From contig JAQJVL010000082.1 in NCBI GenBank assembly GCA_035578905.1, positions 2,330,650 through 2,394,649 of the forward strand: a DNA stretch of 64,000 nucleotides, written 5' to 3'. The first letter of the stretch is position 1. Each line of letters begins with the position of its first letter. This DNA comes from Stictocephala bisonia (taxonomy: Eukaryota; Arthropoda; Insecta; Hemiptera; Membracidae). Below, piece after piece: positions 9,114-21,399 of the stretch. The translations under genes and the position numbers were made by a program. The notes below the pieces were generated by a model. The model was not told the DNA's origin. It saw only the letters and a list, made by a program, of their open reading frames with translations, and searched no databases.

Positions 9114-9640
9114 CTGTGAACAATTAAAACTTAATCAGCATCATCTAATGACAATTAATTATATTATAATGAATAAATTATAGACTAAGGTTGCTTTTTA
9201 TAATAAATTGTGACTATTAGCATTCTTAGGAACAAATGGGCAACTTACACTTGCATGTACTTTGTAAAACACACACACACAAAAAGCAGGCTATTTGAAA
9301 TAAACAACTTGTATGTAGAATATAAAATTTAATTAATTTCATTTATATGGTCTGTAGTTGTTTATCATTAGGACACCGATCATGGAGATAAGAAAAAAAC
9401 TTATATGCTCAGCAATGGGCTGTGTAAGAGACAAAATTTGGCCTGACCATTTTATTACAAAACTAACGGAATTTCAAAGAACTACAAGTGCATCTGTCAA
9501 CATAGTTTGCTACTATCAACAGTCTAGCCGGCCCTTACACAATGGCGTACCTTTCAATTTCTTTATAAAATGACTCCGGCAGAAAATCGATGAGAATTGT
9601 CTTCAAGAATCTTCACTTGTTCTTCAACCACATACCTATT
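9114..9640. other. Non-coding stretch, possibly intron
   Basis: AT-rich. A short (ca)n tract sits near 9270. A 71-codon open frame at 9358-9573 shows no motif and may be the worn 5' part of the non-LTR element that follows. Confidence 0.35.
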
Positions 9641-11985
9641 CAACATCTGATGTGTTGGATACTTCTACCTCAGTAACACCAATAACACTCACAGATTCCT
9701 CACTTACCACAACTCAAAATGTCATCCCACAAAATAATCAATTTGATTTTCTGGACAATCTGTGTCAACTTTATCCTCAAACTTAAATAAAAATTGTGAT
9801 GTGAATACCACTTCCACTCTTTCGATAAAAACTAATAAATTTCAAACTAGATCTAAAATATCTATTTTCCACCAAAATATTCAACATTTCAGCTCCCGTA
9901 AACTCCCTTAGAAATAATACTTAATGATATTCAATCAGACGTTGTTGTTCTCTCTGAACATAAACTCCAGGATTTTGAAATAAGTAATACATCAGTTAAC
10001 AACTACATAACAAAATATTTTTTTGTTGCAAGGGTGGAAACATTGTAACAAATAATTATTATAAATTCTACTATAATTTCTCTTATTAGATAGCCTACTA
10101 TTTCTGTATAAAAATTACTATAAACACATTTAAAGTTGCTAAAAATATTTTTTTATTTATTTAGGGTAGTTTTTAAGGGTATTAATATTGCTAAATACTA
10201 TAAATCGAGTTCAAAACAACAACAAAACTAATAATTAATATATTTCAATACATATAAAACCTACCAAATGCTATAATCTATTGATTTTTAATTTTTCAAT
10301 TAAAGGGGTAGTTTTCACCCCTTAAAAACAAAAAGCACAGGTTGTACTTATACAACTTTTGAAGTGGAGAGTACAGTGGGCTTAATTCCAAATTTTCAGA
10401 ACAATCGATGAATTCCGAAAGAATTCTGAGGAATTGCCTGTTTTTCGGCTTCAGTGATTGGACTATTAATGCACATTATAGACTCTTCTTTCGTTAGTGG
10501 TATATTTCCAAACAGATTAAAAGTTTATAAAATAAAAACCGTTTTTAAGAAAGGCAGTATCACTGATCATACTAACTATCGCCCATTGTCAATATTGCCA
10601 AATTTTTCTAAAATATATGAGCGTGTAATATATATCAGGTTGGTAGCATTTTTGGAAACTAACGGTTTATTTGTTAATGAACAGCATGAGTTTAGGTCAG
10701 GTAAATCTGTCATCACTGCAGGGACTGAGTTTGTAGAGTCTATCTTGGATGCTATAGACCAAGGTAATCAAGCTGTAGGCATTTTCATGGATCTTAGCAA
10801 GGAATTTGACAGTGTCTCTCATAGTACCCTTATTAAAACATTAGACAATTTAGGGATTGGAGCAGTGACACTGTGCTGGTTTACATCATATCTTATGGAC
10901 AGAAAACAGTATGTGGAACTACAAAATTTCCATAGCGGACAACTAACTTGTGTTAAATCAAAAATGAAAACAATTAAATACGGAGTCCTTCCATTAATTA
11001 GTATAAGAGTGCCAACAGAATTCAAAATTCTCTACTTAGAGACAGTAAGATGATTCGTTAACTAACCCACCCACCAGCCCATACACGTACAGTGGTATTG
11101 ATCCACCCGCCCACCCATACACGTACAGTGGTATTCTTGGGCCTGTTTTATTTTTGAGTTATATAAAAGGTTTGCCAAATACAATTTCAAATTTTAACAG
11201 TAAATTAAGTTTGTATGCAGATGACTCCAACCTTATCATATCCGACAAATCATTAAATGAAATAGAAAATCTATCAAATCAAAATCTACTTTCTATACAT
11301 AACTATTTCAGCCAAAAAAACCTGTTACTCAACCCAGATTAAGCAAATTTTATTTCATTTTGCACACATCAGAAAAAATATAATGCTCAGCCAATAATTG
11401 AAATTTAGAACAAACAAATTAACAAAGTCAACCAAACTAAGTGTTTGGTTTTAGTATTAGATGAGTGCTTAACATGGGATGGTCACATACAAATATCCAA
11501 AAGAAAATATCCTCTGGACTATACACATTAAAATCAATTTCCAAATATTGTCAACTAGAGACGTTAAAAATGGTTTATTGTTCTGATATTCACTCCCATA
11601 TTTCATTTGGGGTAGTTTTGTACAGAGCAACGAGTGATTTAAACCTGCTAAGTATTTTTGCAATTGCAAAAAATTGCAATTAGAATTATATTAAATGTAC
11701 TCAGTAAAACAAAAATTTTCAGATTTGAAAATTCTAACCATCTATGGGCTATATATCATGGAAACTGTCCTAGCAGTAAGGCTAGCTAATGACAGTTTAC
11801 CTAAATTAGGCACTTGCCACAATTACTCAACTAGAAATCGTAATCAGTTGGCCGCTCCAGTAATTTACAATTTACTAGGAAAAAACCAATTAGTAGCAGG
11901 CATTGGGTTTTACAATAAATTACCTACATATATTTTAGCCATAGACAATTACAAAAACTTTAAAACTAAAACAATACTTGATCGA
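9640..11985 (+). pseudogene. Decayed non-LTR retrotransposon (Jockey/CR1 group), ORF2
   Basis: Near 9870-9990 the plus strand encodes the start of an APE endonuclease (ISIFHQNIQHF ... VVVLSEHKL). The rest of that domain is deleted, and reverse transcriptase begins near 10454: NYRPLSILPNFSKIYERVI, then motif A as FMDLSKEFDSVSH, then after an interruption GPVLF and the catalytic LSLYADDS near 11205. The C-terminal part ends in a FYNKLPTYI-like segment near 11920. Several stops and shifts occur, and about 140 bp of unrelated sequence (10991-11132) replaces the codons between 'YGVL' and 'ILGPVLF', where the family has a PQGS-type motif. The copy is dead. Confidence 0.82.
11072..11133. repeat. Two units of a ~35-bp minisatellite inside the dead RT
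   Basis: Two units containing cccatacacgtacagtggtatt interrupt the reverse transcriptase frame. The same unit (catacacgtacaatagtatt type) makes up the longer array at 56852-57143. Confidence 0.8.
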
Positions 11986-12254
11986 TAAATGTTTGTATTC
12001 ATTTGACGAATTTTTTATACAATCATAAAATTAACACATGTAGAGCTATTTTATCATATTCATTATAGCATAAGATCTGATTAGGACTATAAGTGATTTT
12101 AATTAGTTGTATGCTGACGTTATTTGTGTTTGTACATGTATACTGATGTATATATCTATGTGCAAATATGAGGGTTCTTAGATTAGATTTTTAGATATGA
12201 GATGTTTTATTAGAATCTATCTCATATAACAGCTTTGTGAATATTATAAGGCAA

Positions 12255-12635
12255 ATATGAATAATTACATGAGTATGGATGACATGTGTAGTCATTGTTA
12301 CTAATTGAGTTCGAATGTTCCTCAGGAAGGGCCATTTATTAATAGCCCTATAGCCAGGGCTATCCCATCCCAAACTACATAGTATTGATTTGATTTTCAG
12401 CTACTTGAAAAGCCTGATACTCAACTCTGTCCTACACAACATCCAGACACTGACCAACACCCAACATGGACAACTCAGACTTTTCTAATAGTGTCCATGC
12501 CGATAGGAACTATTGAGCGGACGCCATCTAGACATCAAGAGTACCGATCATACAATCTATCACCTACAATCTCCACAGCACCTTTTCACCAACTAGCTGG
12601 GTTACAACACTGTCCCACTAGTGCCGATAATGTGT
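12255..12635 (-). repeat. Dispersed repeat family A, diverged copy
   Basis: The reverse complement carries the family landmarks: acccagctagttggtg, a variant of the cgtccgctcaat block, a 'gtccatgttgggtgttgg' block and 'gggctattaataaatgg'. It lacks the normal 3' end. It extends about 30 bp further 5' (near cggcactagtgggacag) than the copy at 60925. Confidence 0.75.
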
Positions 12636-12639
12636 AAAG

Positions 12640-13680
12640 ATTAAACATGTAAGTTGAATAAAATCCAAATCAAATCTTGTGTGGTAATTGAATGTTACGT
12701 ATTTATCAAGCTTGTTTTGAAGTTTAAGACAATACCCAAAGACAGGCCACCAACCAAGTTTTCTCTACTAATGTCCAATATTTAATAATAATGCCAATAT
12801 TTAACTTTTTCAACTGTTTAATATTCGAGCAGATAAGATGTCAGTATTAAGGAAAAAGGAATCGGAATGAAATTGAATTTCAGCATACAAAATGGACTGC
12901 TAGATGCAGACCCAAACAGACAAAAAAACAAGTGCTAATACTGCTCCACTGTTAGTCAAGTAAATAGTTCTATTTTAATTCTTTTGTGGTTTAAATTTAA
13001 ACAAAGAAAATGATTTTGTTATTGATTTTTCCATTCCACAATTATTACAATTTCAAATACTGATTAAATAAACAATTGTTACAAATATAACAAATTTGTA
13101 CAAATGCAAAAAATTTTAATAATGTAAGGTATTTGTCATAAAATGTTTAAGTTCATAAATAAATTAAGAATGTGATTACGTTATTGTTTTTTTTTTTCAC
13201 TCCTTTAAAATTAAGATTTCAAAAATTGTGAAAATTGACAGACCTTTGAAGTATTTTTCACATTAAAATTTAAAATTTAACAAGCAATCCACATCTTAAA
13301 AAATGACTCAACGAACAAAGATATTTCTAAAAAAATACAAAGGTTATATGAAGAATAATATATTTCAACATTGTCTTACGGAAACAAAATGTAATGCATT
13401 CAGAATGGTCTGCCATCTTGGATCTATTCTCCATAACATAAATTTTAAACAGTTAAGCAGATATTTCAGTATTTTTTACAGTAAAATTATTGTTTTTTAT
13501 GTCATTGTATAGACTATTGTAATACATAATGTTGACTGGCTTATTTTAATGTGTATATTAATGTTGTGATAAACATAATTGAATGTATGAATTTCAAATA
13601 TTAGTGAAGTGCCAGCAAATTGGAAAAACAAAAAAGCAATCACTATTAAGCATTCTTTTAAGAACTTGTTGACAGTAAAC
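12640..13680. other. Non-coding AT-rich stretch
   Basis: No convincing ORF or element ends. A 69-codon frame at 13303-13512 has no recognisable motif and compositional AT bias. Confidence 0.35.
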
Positions 13681-13682
13681 TA

Positions 13683-14615
13683 CAGTAGAACCTCATTTAA
13701 ACAGCTGAGATGGCGTCGAATAAGAATGTTGGATAGTAGGGAATGGTAATAAGAATGTTGGATAGTAGGGAATGGTAATAAAGAATGTTGGATAGTAGGG
13801 AATGGTAATAAAAAATGTTGGATAGTAGGGAATGGTAATAAAAAATGTTGGATAGTAGGGAATGGTAATAAAAAATGTTGGATAGTAGGGAATGGTAATA
13901 AAAAATGTTGGAAAGTAGGGAATGGTAATAAAAAATGTTGGATAGTAGGGAATGGTAATAAAAAATGTTGGATAGTAGGGAATGGTAATAAAAAATCTAA
14001 ATAGTACTAATGAATGAATTTTACAAGGGAATTACATTACAGTAATGTACTAGCAAATAAATTTTATTGTGAAAATGTATAAAAACTAACTATCCTAATA
14101 CATTTCCATATTAAAAAATACTCTACAGTATTAATGCTGTAGTCATACAATATAACGATAAAAAATTAACAGCAGGTACAAAACACATTAGAAAACATTT
14201 ATTAACATCAATCTGTAAGTTACTTGAAAAAATGTACAGTGTATATTTACTTACGATAAGTAATTATTTAAAAAAGGAAATTAAGATTTTGGACAATTTT
14301 GTTCCTGTTGATTGCTTAAATAAAGACTGTCACAATTCCCCCTCCCAACAAGCCCTGTCTGTCATAAAAATACCATTCCTGCAATACAATGAAAAAGTTA
14401 TGTAGCGTGCTCAAACGGTACAGTCTCCACTCAACATAGTAAAGTACAGAAAGCAACGAAACAGCACTAGTTGGGAAAAATCTCGTCAAGTACATCCAAT
14501 TTTCATCGTTACAGAACAATAATGCGTAGGTTATTTCAGACAATTGTTATTACTGCATTGTTTTTGGGATGGGTACATCTGTTACAACGGAATGTCAGAT
14601 TACGAGGCTCTACTG
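13683..14615. mobile_element. Tigger/pogo-like MITE carrying an internal minisatellite
   Basis: The ends are inverted repeats beginning cagtagaacctc on the left and, read on the minus strand, cagtagagcctcgtaatctg on the right. Each is flanked by TA (13681-13682 and 14616-14617). This is the classic CAGTAGAaCCTC terminus of Tigger-type elements. Length is 933 bp with no transposase. A 30-bp array (13721-13996) starts almost directly after the left terminal repeat. Confidence 0.85.
13721..13996. repeat. 30-bp tandem array, nine copies
   Basis: Nine copies of a unit containing aatgttggatagtaggg, with the ggatagt word at 13731, 13760, 13790 and then every 30 bp to 13970. Copies are nearly identical, so expansion is recent relative to the MITE that contains it. 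Confidence 0.95.
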
Positions 14616-14799
14616 TAGTTAAAATCAGCTAATTTTGCTACAGAATAAATAAATGTTTTTGCTTGATTTGGGAAAACAATGTTGGTTTTTTGGAAAATAG
14701 ATTTGTGCTAGCTGGAAACCAGACCATAAGTCGCTGAAATTTTATCACTTCAGCCCACTCTTAAGAGAGCTACATACTCTACAGAACCGATGCTAGATC

Positions 14800-14960
14800 A
14801 GTCATGTGGTTTCAGGATCTATCCAAACAATGGATCACATAGTTACAGAGTGTCCCTTGCTCTTTTAGGGAGGAATTAGCCAGCAATAATAGAATCAGTG
14901 AGGCAGGTCTTAAATGGCTTCATGGATTGGATTTTGCTTTGTGACAGGAGATCACTTTAT
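14800..14960 (+). pseudogene. 3' fragment of a non-LTR retrotransposon ORF2
   Basis: The plus strand reads QTMDHIVTECPLLF followed by stops. This is the Cys/His tail (C-x-C-G...QTxxHI...C) found at the C-terminus of many Jockey- and R1-like ORF2 proteins. A related fragment lies on the minus strand at 29770-30330. Confidence 0.55.
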
Positions 14961-15580
14961 TATTTATATTAATAAAATAAACATTACATTAATATTGGTA
15001 GGAAAAAGATTTTTTTGGCCTCAGAATCAATTGACGTACTACCGTCAAATGAGGTTTAGTTGCTTGATATGTTAACAAATTTACTAAAAAAGCTGAAAGA
15101 ATATTTTCCATGCTCAGCTTCCTTGTACAACTATAAAAACGATACTAAACTAATAACTTTCAAGCTTAAATATTGACATGAACAACTTTAAATGGAAACG
15201 AATAGAGAAAGAAAAAGCATAAAAATAATATATAAACTAATTTGTATTGCTTTAAACAAAATATTGAAGGAGATAATTAATAAATTGAGCATAGTTATAA
15301 AAAAGTATTGTGACAACAAATCACCACTGGCATTAAGAATCGAGACAAAAAATTTGTCATGTAATTGCCCAGTATCCTTAAGATACTGTCTGAGCAAGAA
15401 ATCTGAGTTACAAACTTATGATTTGTCATGTTCATATTTTGTAAAATGTTTTAAGTACAGAACAATTTGGTTATAGAATGGCCTACAGTTTAAGAGTTGC
15501 CTAAGGTATAATCATGAGTAATTGTGATGAACTTGATCTAACATTTCACTTCCAAAACAGGGAACAAATTATTCATTATT
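14961..15580. other. Non-coding AT-rich stretch
   Basis: An open frame of 94 codons (15192-15476) is Lys/Ile-rich, as expected by chance at this base composition. I do not call a gene. Confidence 0.35.
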
Positions 15581-15925
15581 AAGACGCAGATCATCAAGAT
15601 ACAGGCGAATATGAGGAACGAATGAGTGTAGATGAACGAGTGTAGTCATTGTTATTAACTAAGGTCAACTTGTTCCTCAGAAAGAGCTATTTATTAATAG
15701 CCAAACAGCCACGGCAACTAAGGGACCTACAGCTTTACGTGGAATCTGAACCACATAGTATTGATCTGAATTTTAGCTAACTGACAAGCCTGACACTCAG
15801 TTCTCTTCCCTTCACAACATCTGAACCTTGACTACCATCCAACATGGACACCCTGGATTTCTCTAGTAGTGCCCACGTCGATGGCAACCACTGAGCGGAC
15901 GCTGTGTCAGTTAAGAGGACCAAGA
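15580..15925 (-). repeat. Dispersed repeat family A copy, inverted
   Basis: The 3' end of the family (reading aagacgcagatcatc on the plus strand) starts near 15580. The reverse complement then runs through 'attaataaat', 'ccacgtaaagctgtaggtcc', 'gtccatgttggatggtag' and the cgtccgctcagtgg block to about 15925. It lacks the 5'-most ccagctacttgg part. Confidence 0.85.
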
Positions 15926-15929
15926 AGTA

Positions 15930-17050
15930 TTAAAAAATAACTAAATAATAGTAAAAGAGAAGAAAGAGTATCGATAAATATATTTCAATGTTATTCTAGG
16001 AAAAAACCTGTCCTTGTATTTTAATTTATAACAAATTATACAAATTTAAAACAATTACCAATTATGTTGGCTACTCTCTTGTTAGATAATCTAACTGTTC
16101 ATAGAGCCAAAAGCTATTCAAGGGCTAGTGTTATTTTTAGCTTTGAAACCAGCAATAAACTGAGGTTGTAAGCCAGTAACGCAGATTGCAGTCTAAAACC
16201 ATACTCCTGGCATTAGTACAGAGAGAAATCGTGCCAACTACGTTGTTCTGCCACTCGTCACGTCTAGTATGCCTGGCATTGTGCCTTGAGTTGACGCATA
16301 CATGAGATAGTCTAGGGCTTACCAAAACACTGTCCGGTCACAGCCTACAATGTGTACAGCATTAATGTTTACGCAACAGATGTTTGAAAACACAAGTATA
16401 ATGATGTAACCAACTATTTACAGTAACGAACATTATTTAAGTAAATGCAAAGTAGAAGCACTAACTATAATAGACTGTCCAAGCCAATTCATTTTCTGTA
16501 GATGTGTGCATATGCTTTTATTTAACAGTGATTTGTTTCAAATAAGCACTTAGACAACTATTTGGTGTACTATTAGCTCAGCTATTAGTAACTTCAGCAT
16601 GCTCTCTTCGTCCCCCTCCCACTCTCAGGGATCTCTCTTCAACCCTCTCTTTCTAGAGATTTTCTCTAGAGATGAAGAGAGATAGAGGGAGGGAGACCCT
16701 GGCACTACCTGCACCTGTGAAAATAATAACAGAACTAATTTCACCGAACAGAAAATACGACTTCACAGGAACCATATGAGTAGGCAGTCTTTTTGCTTCT
16801 ATAGTCTATAGAAAAAAAATATTTTTAAACTAAATTCAGCAAAATAAGAATATAGAATGGTGAGAATACAAAGGTTTTTAATCAGTTACCTTGCTAACAA
16901 GAGAACAAAAAAAAACATTGAAGTAATGATATTATACTGTGAAAAACTATAAAACAATAAAGAGAATCTAAAATTATAAGTTATTTTTTATAGAAATGGG
17001 AGATTTTAAATGAATGATGAACGACACAGAAAAGAATGATGGAATGAGGA
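15930..17050. other. Non-coding stretch with a pyrimidine/purine-rich imperfect inverted patch
   Basis: A patch at about 16600-16710 is CT-rich then GA-rich and could fold on itself around tctagagattttctctaga. No gene seen. Confidence 0.35.
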
Positions 17051-17058
17051 TAGTGATT

Positions 17059-18204
17059 AGGGTCACTCCTGCATGCTCTGTGTGCTAACCCAGCCTCCGT
17101 AATGCCAGTTGGTAGTCTCACTTACTGGGTTCCTTTGGCCTCGTTAACAGTAGTAGGTTACATGTATATTAGGGTCACTCCTGCATGCTCTGAGTGCTAA
17201 CCCAGCCTCCGTAATGCCAGTTGGTAGTCTCCCTTACTGGGTTCCTTTGGCCTCGTTAACAGTAGTAGGTTATATGTATATTAAATGGTCACTCCTGCAT
17301 GCTCTGTGTGCGAACCCAGCCTCCGTAATGCCAGTTGGTAGTCTCCCTTACTGGGTTCCTTTGGCCTCGTTAACAGTAGTAGGTTATATGTATATTAGGG
17401 TCACTCCTGCATGCTCTGTGTGCGAACCCAGCCTCCGTAATGCCAGTTGGTAGTCTCCCTTACTGGGTTCCTTTGGCCTCGTTAACAGTAGTAGGTTATA
17501 TGTATATTAGGGTCACTCCTGCATGCTCTGTGTGCTAACCCAGCCTCCGTAATGCCAGTTGGTAGTCTCACTGGGTTCCTTTGGCCTCGTTAACAGTAGT
17601 AGGTTATATGTATATTAGGGTCACTCCTGCATGCTCTGTGTGCTAACCCAGCCTCCGTAATGCCAGTTGGTAGTCTCCCTTACTGGGTTCCTTTGGCCTC
17701 GTTAACAGTAGTAGGTTATATGTATATTAGGGTCACTCCTGCATGCTCTGTGTGCTAACCCAGCCTCCGTAATGCCAGTTGGTAGTCTCCCTTACTGGGT
17801 TCCTTTGGCCTCGTTAACAGTAGTAGGTTATATGTATATTAGGGTCACTCCTGCATGCTCTGTATGCGAACCCAGCCTCCGTAATGCCAGTTGGTAGTCT
17901 CCCTTACTGGGTTCCTTTGGCCTCGTTAACAGTAGTAGGTTATATGTATATTAGGGTCACTCCTGCATGCTCTGTGTGCGAACCCAGCCTCCGTAATGCC
18001 AGTTGGTAGTCTCCCTTACTGGGTTCCTTTGGCCTCGTTAACAGTAGTAGGTTATATGTATATTAGGGTCACTCCTGCATGCTCTGTGTGCGAACGCAGC
18101 CTTGCCTCTGTGTGCGAACCCAGCCTCCGTAATGCCAGTTGGTAGTCTCCCTTACTGGGTTCCTTTGGCCTCGTTAACAGTAGTAGGTTATATGTATATT
18201 AAAT
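17059..18204. repeat. 112-114-bp tandem satellite, about ten copies
   Basis: Units begin agggtcactcctgcatgctc and end gttatatgtatatt, with starts at 17059, 17171, 17285, 17397 and so on to 18204. Copies are nearly identical apart from small indels (for example a unit lacking 'ccctta' near 17570 and a partial duplication near 18095). Each has one gttaac. Open frames across it arise only because units lack stops in some frames. Confidence 0.95.
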
Positions 18205-18589
18205 GCAACAGATTGATAATTTACTTTTGTTTATTCATTAGCTGTGTTTTGTTTTTAATATCATGTTTATTTACTGTTAATGTGCTTCTTATAAGATACT
18301 AGCTGAACTCGCCTGCTTCGCTGGTCATAATATTGAGTTTGAAGACTTGCGATCAAAATATAATTTAAAATTCCAACTGTTCTAAAAAGTATTTAAATAC
18401 AACCAAGGGACACATTAACAAGCCATTTAATTGACTCTGCAACATAACTACTGAATATAATAAATATTGTAACTATGACAACAAACATATGATTTGTAAA
18501 TATTATTACTAACATCTCCCTCCTTAAATCCAAACTTTATTTCATATTTGGGCAACCTTCCCTCTTTCCCATAGTTTGAAAAACATATT

Positions 18590-20475
18590 TTATACCAATA
18601 CTTCCTCTCTAACAAAGTGATGTTCTTCTCGCTTTTTAGAAGTTCGGTCGTAGTACAGTTTTTTAGTGTCTTGATGACTTCTTATTTCAGTGTGTACCTC
18701 TCTTGGAATTAGCCTTGGTTTCCGTTCACCATTATCAACTGCCAACTTTGATCTAATGTGACGGCTGTTAAGCAACTGAGAGGGTGAAAACGCCAAGCCA
18801 GCTACTGGAGTATTCCTATAGTTAAGCAAGTAAAGTTCAAAATCTTGTATGCTTTCAATTGACTTCTTTAACATGTTCTTTGTAATTCCTACAGCTTTTT
18901 CAGCCAAACCATTTGATCCATAATAATAAGGACTAGTGGTTACGATCTGAAAATTCCATTCCATGGCAAATTGGCGAAATTCTAAACTGTTAAAATGCAT
19001 GGTTAAAATGCGAAATTCTAAACTGCTACCATGGTCTCGGGTATTCCAAATCAACTGAAGACAACCTTCAGCATTTTAATAATGGTAGAGCTTGCTTTGT
19101 TAGGGATTTCATATACTTCCAACCATCTTGAGTAGAAATCAACTGCAACAAAGTAGTTTTTGCTTTGAAATTCTGCTACTGCAGCTATTTTGCTAAAGGG
19201 TAAAGATGGAATATTGTGACTTAATAAGGGCTCATTTTTGTTTGAACACCTGTACTTCTGGCATACTGCACAAGATGAAACTAGACTTTTTATACCAGAA
19301 TAAATTCCTGCCAGTAGTAGAACTGGTCCACGATTGAGTTTACTTTGGAACTACCCAAATGAGTCTCATGCAGAATACACAATACAAATCTTCTGAGTGT
19401 TTGAGGAACAACCAGCCTTGTTCCCTAATACAATCCATTGTTTGTTTGCAACTAATTTCTCAGTTTATACATGTGTTTCATTTCACCATAAAGAGTCTTA
19501 ATGTCAGACCACCCTTCATGAAGTGGATTTAATACAATCATCATTTAAAGATTTTTCCTGGAATTCCTTTAATCTTGGTTCACTTATCTTGACTTCATTT
19601 GTGCTCAATCAGTGTATAAAATCTTTCATGGTTGGATCTTCTTGAGATTCAGTTATTATTCCTGCTGTTGACATGAGATCTGCTATTAACATATATTTTC
19701 CTAGCAAATATTTAATACTAAACTGATAGTTTATCAACTTTGACTTCAGTCTTTTTAGTCTGTTATTTAGCACTTTATCAATTGATTTGGACAAAATAGA
19801 TACAAGAGGCATGTAGTCAGGATGCACAGTAACACAGTGACCATAAATATAGTTACCTAACTTGTTAGTTGCAAAGCAAATAGCTAGAAGTTCTTTTTCC
19901 ACTTAAGCGTATGATTCTTCTGTGGCTGTCATAGATCTAGATCCAAAATGTATGGGCCTCCTTTTTTGCAGCATACAAAACCCCAAAGTATCTTTCGAAG
20001 CATCGCACTGGATTTCTACCAGAGATGCAAGGTCAAAACACTCTTGGGCTGCAAATTTCAATTTTAATAGTATTAAAAGCTTTAGAGTGAGTGTCTGTCC
20101 AGGATCACTCAACTTGCTTTTTCAACAGTTCCCTCAGTGGAGATACCAGTTGAGACATGTTAGGTATGAAGTCTCTGAGGTAATTTATCATTCTCAAAGC
20201 TCTTTGCAACTCTTGCTTGTTAGTTGGATTTTTTTAATTTTTGAACCACGAACTTTTTATGGGTCTGGTAACATCCCGTTTTCGTTAAATATCACTCCAT
20301 TTAACTTCAGGTATACAGTATCTAAACTTACTAAAATTGAATTTAATATTGAATTTATTGGTTCTTTCAATAACTTGTTTCAAAATATCATCATTTTCTT
20401 CTTTCGAGTTACTGGAAATACATAGATCATCAAAATATAGTGACACACCTTTTTGTACTAATTTTCAAGTCAATT
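18590..20475 (-). pseudogene. Dead Ty3/gypsy retrotransposon pol fragment (RT, RNase H, integrase)
   Basis: On the minus strand, in pol order: reverse transcriptase catalytic motif as LYFDDL near 20430, then PTNKQELQR and FIPNMSQLVSPLRELLKK (20130-20240). RNase H follows (VEIQCDASKDTLGF near 20000; EKELLAICFA near 19895), then integrase with a Cys pair near 19270, VAVDFYSRWLEV near 19150, and the C-terminal SNGLAEKAVGITKNMLKK and YRNTP within 18590-19054. The integrase DNG stretch is destroyed by a small duplication of tttagaatttcgc near 18985-19020. Stops interrupt RT, RNase H and integrase. No LTRs were found. Coding capacity is lost. Confidence 0.85.
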
Positions 20476-20599
20476 GGTCGTACAGTTATGGAGAAATAGT
20501 GATGAGTGGTAAATGGCTTTTATATATATATATATATTAATAGATTGTAATCTTGTTATTTCAATCAAACTTTTCTTGCAGTTTACAAACTTTGATTGT

Positions 20600-21010
20600 C
20601 TAAACAAATCTGAAAGTCTACTTTTAGAGACCGTAAAGTACAGCAATTGACTCTAAATCAATGAAATGTCGGGGTTCACATCATGTTTAACCAGGTCTGA
20701 TGATCTGACTATGCATTCTTTAAAACTAAATTGTTTATTTTCCGATTGAAAATAGTTTATTCTCCTAATTCTCCTAGATAAAAAAGTTTCATAGTCTAGA
20801 AATATCTACTTTTAGAGGGCGCAAAGAACGGTAATTGACTCTGAATCAGTGAAATATTGTGTTTCTAGCCATGTTTAGCCTGTCTTATGACATGGCTATA
20901 CATGTGTTCAGATTAAATTGTATACTTTCCCATTGAATACAGTATGTTTTCCTAGATAACAAAGTTTCACAGTCTAAAAACATCTGCAAGTCTACTCTTA
21001 GAGGCCATAA
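20600..21010. repeat. Two diverged ~195-bp tandem units
   Basis: A unit containing tctacttttagag, caattgactctaaatcaatg, a catgtttaacc block and cctagataaaaaagtttca occurs at about 20615-20800 and again at 20808-21000, with a partial third start near 20990. It lies in the 5' part of the Helitron-like shell. Confidence 0.75.
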
Positions 21011-21399
21011 ATTAACCAATGTGATTTGCACGCAAAAATTGAAAATCTAGCTATACGTAAGGATGAAGGAGGTAAGATAGAGAAAAAAGTCATAGGGCCA
21101 AAGTTGTAGATCGTCTCTTAATCAGTTACAGAAAATGGTATTAGTTTTGCTGTAGAACCGTTCATTTAGCCGCTACAGTAGAAATTGGAGAAACACTGTT
21201 TTTGGCATTTAACATTTTTGGCACTAAAAAGGCTGCCATCTTCGATTTACTAAGAATTTTTCAAAATCCCTTCTTATTGCACATCTACAACATAAGACCT
21301 TTCACTCTACAAAATTTCAGCCTCATAGGCTTAGTACTTTTTTAGTTACAGCGATGAGTGAATAAGTCAGTGGTATTTGCCTTTTATAGGTATAGATAA

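Larger units (their letters stand above)
18299..21396 (-). mobile_element. Helitron-like shell containing a nested Ty3/gypsy remnant
   Basis: Read on the minus strand, a 5' end TC follows A at 21396 (TCTATACCTATAAAAGGC), and the sequence ends at 18299 in ...GTTCAGCTAG followed by T. CTAG is a proper Helitron 3' terminus. About a dozen bases before it is CCAGCGAAGCAGG, a GC-rich hairpin with one mismatch. The A/T target is kept. No Rep or helicase is inside; the interior is repeats plus a gypsy fragment. The two ends might belong to different copies, so the pairing is an inference. Confidence 0.6.

Noticed and set aside
15192..15476. 94-codon ORF
   Set aside because: Lys/Ile/Leu composition mirrors the AT bias; no motif, splice site or repeat context supports it.
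16590..16720. CT/GA-rich self-complementary patch
   Set aside because: Arms match only loosely and simple-sequence composition explains it.
17214..18302. Open frames of 66-79 codons in the 112-bp satellite
   Set aside because: They repeat with the satellite, shift frame at unit indels and have no independent start context; by-products of a stop-poor repeat.
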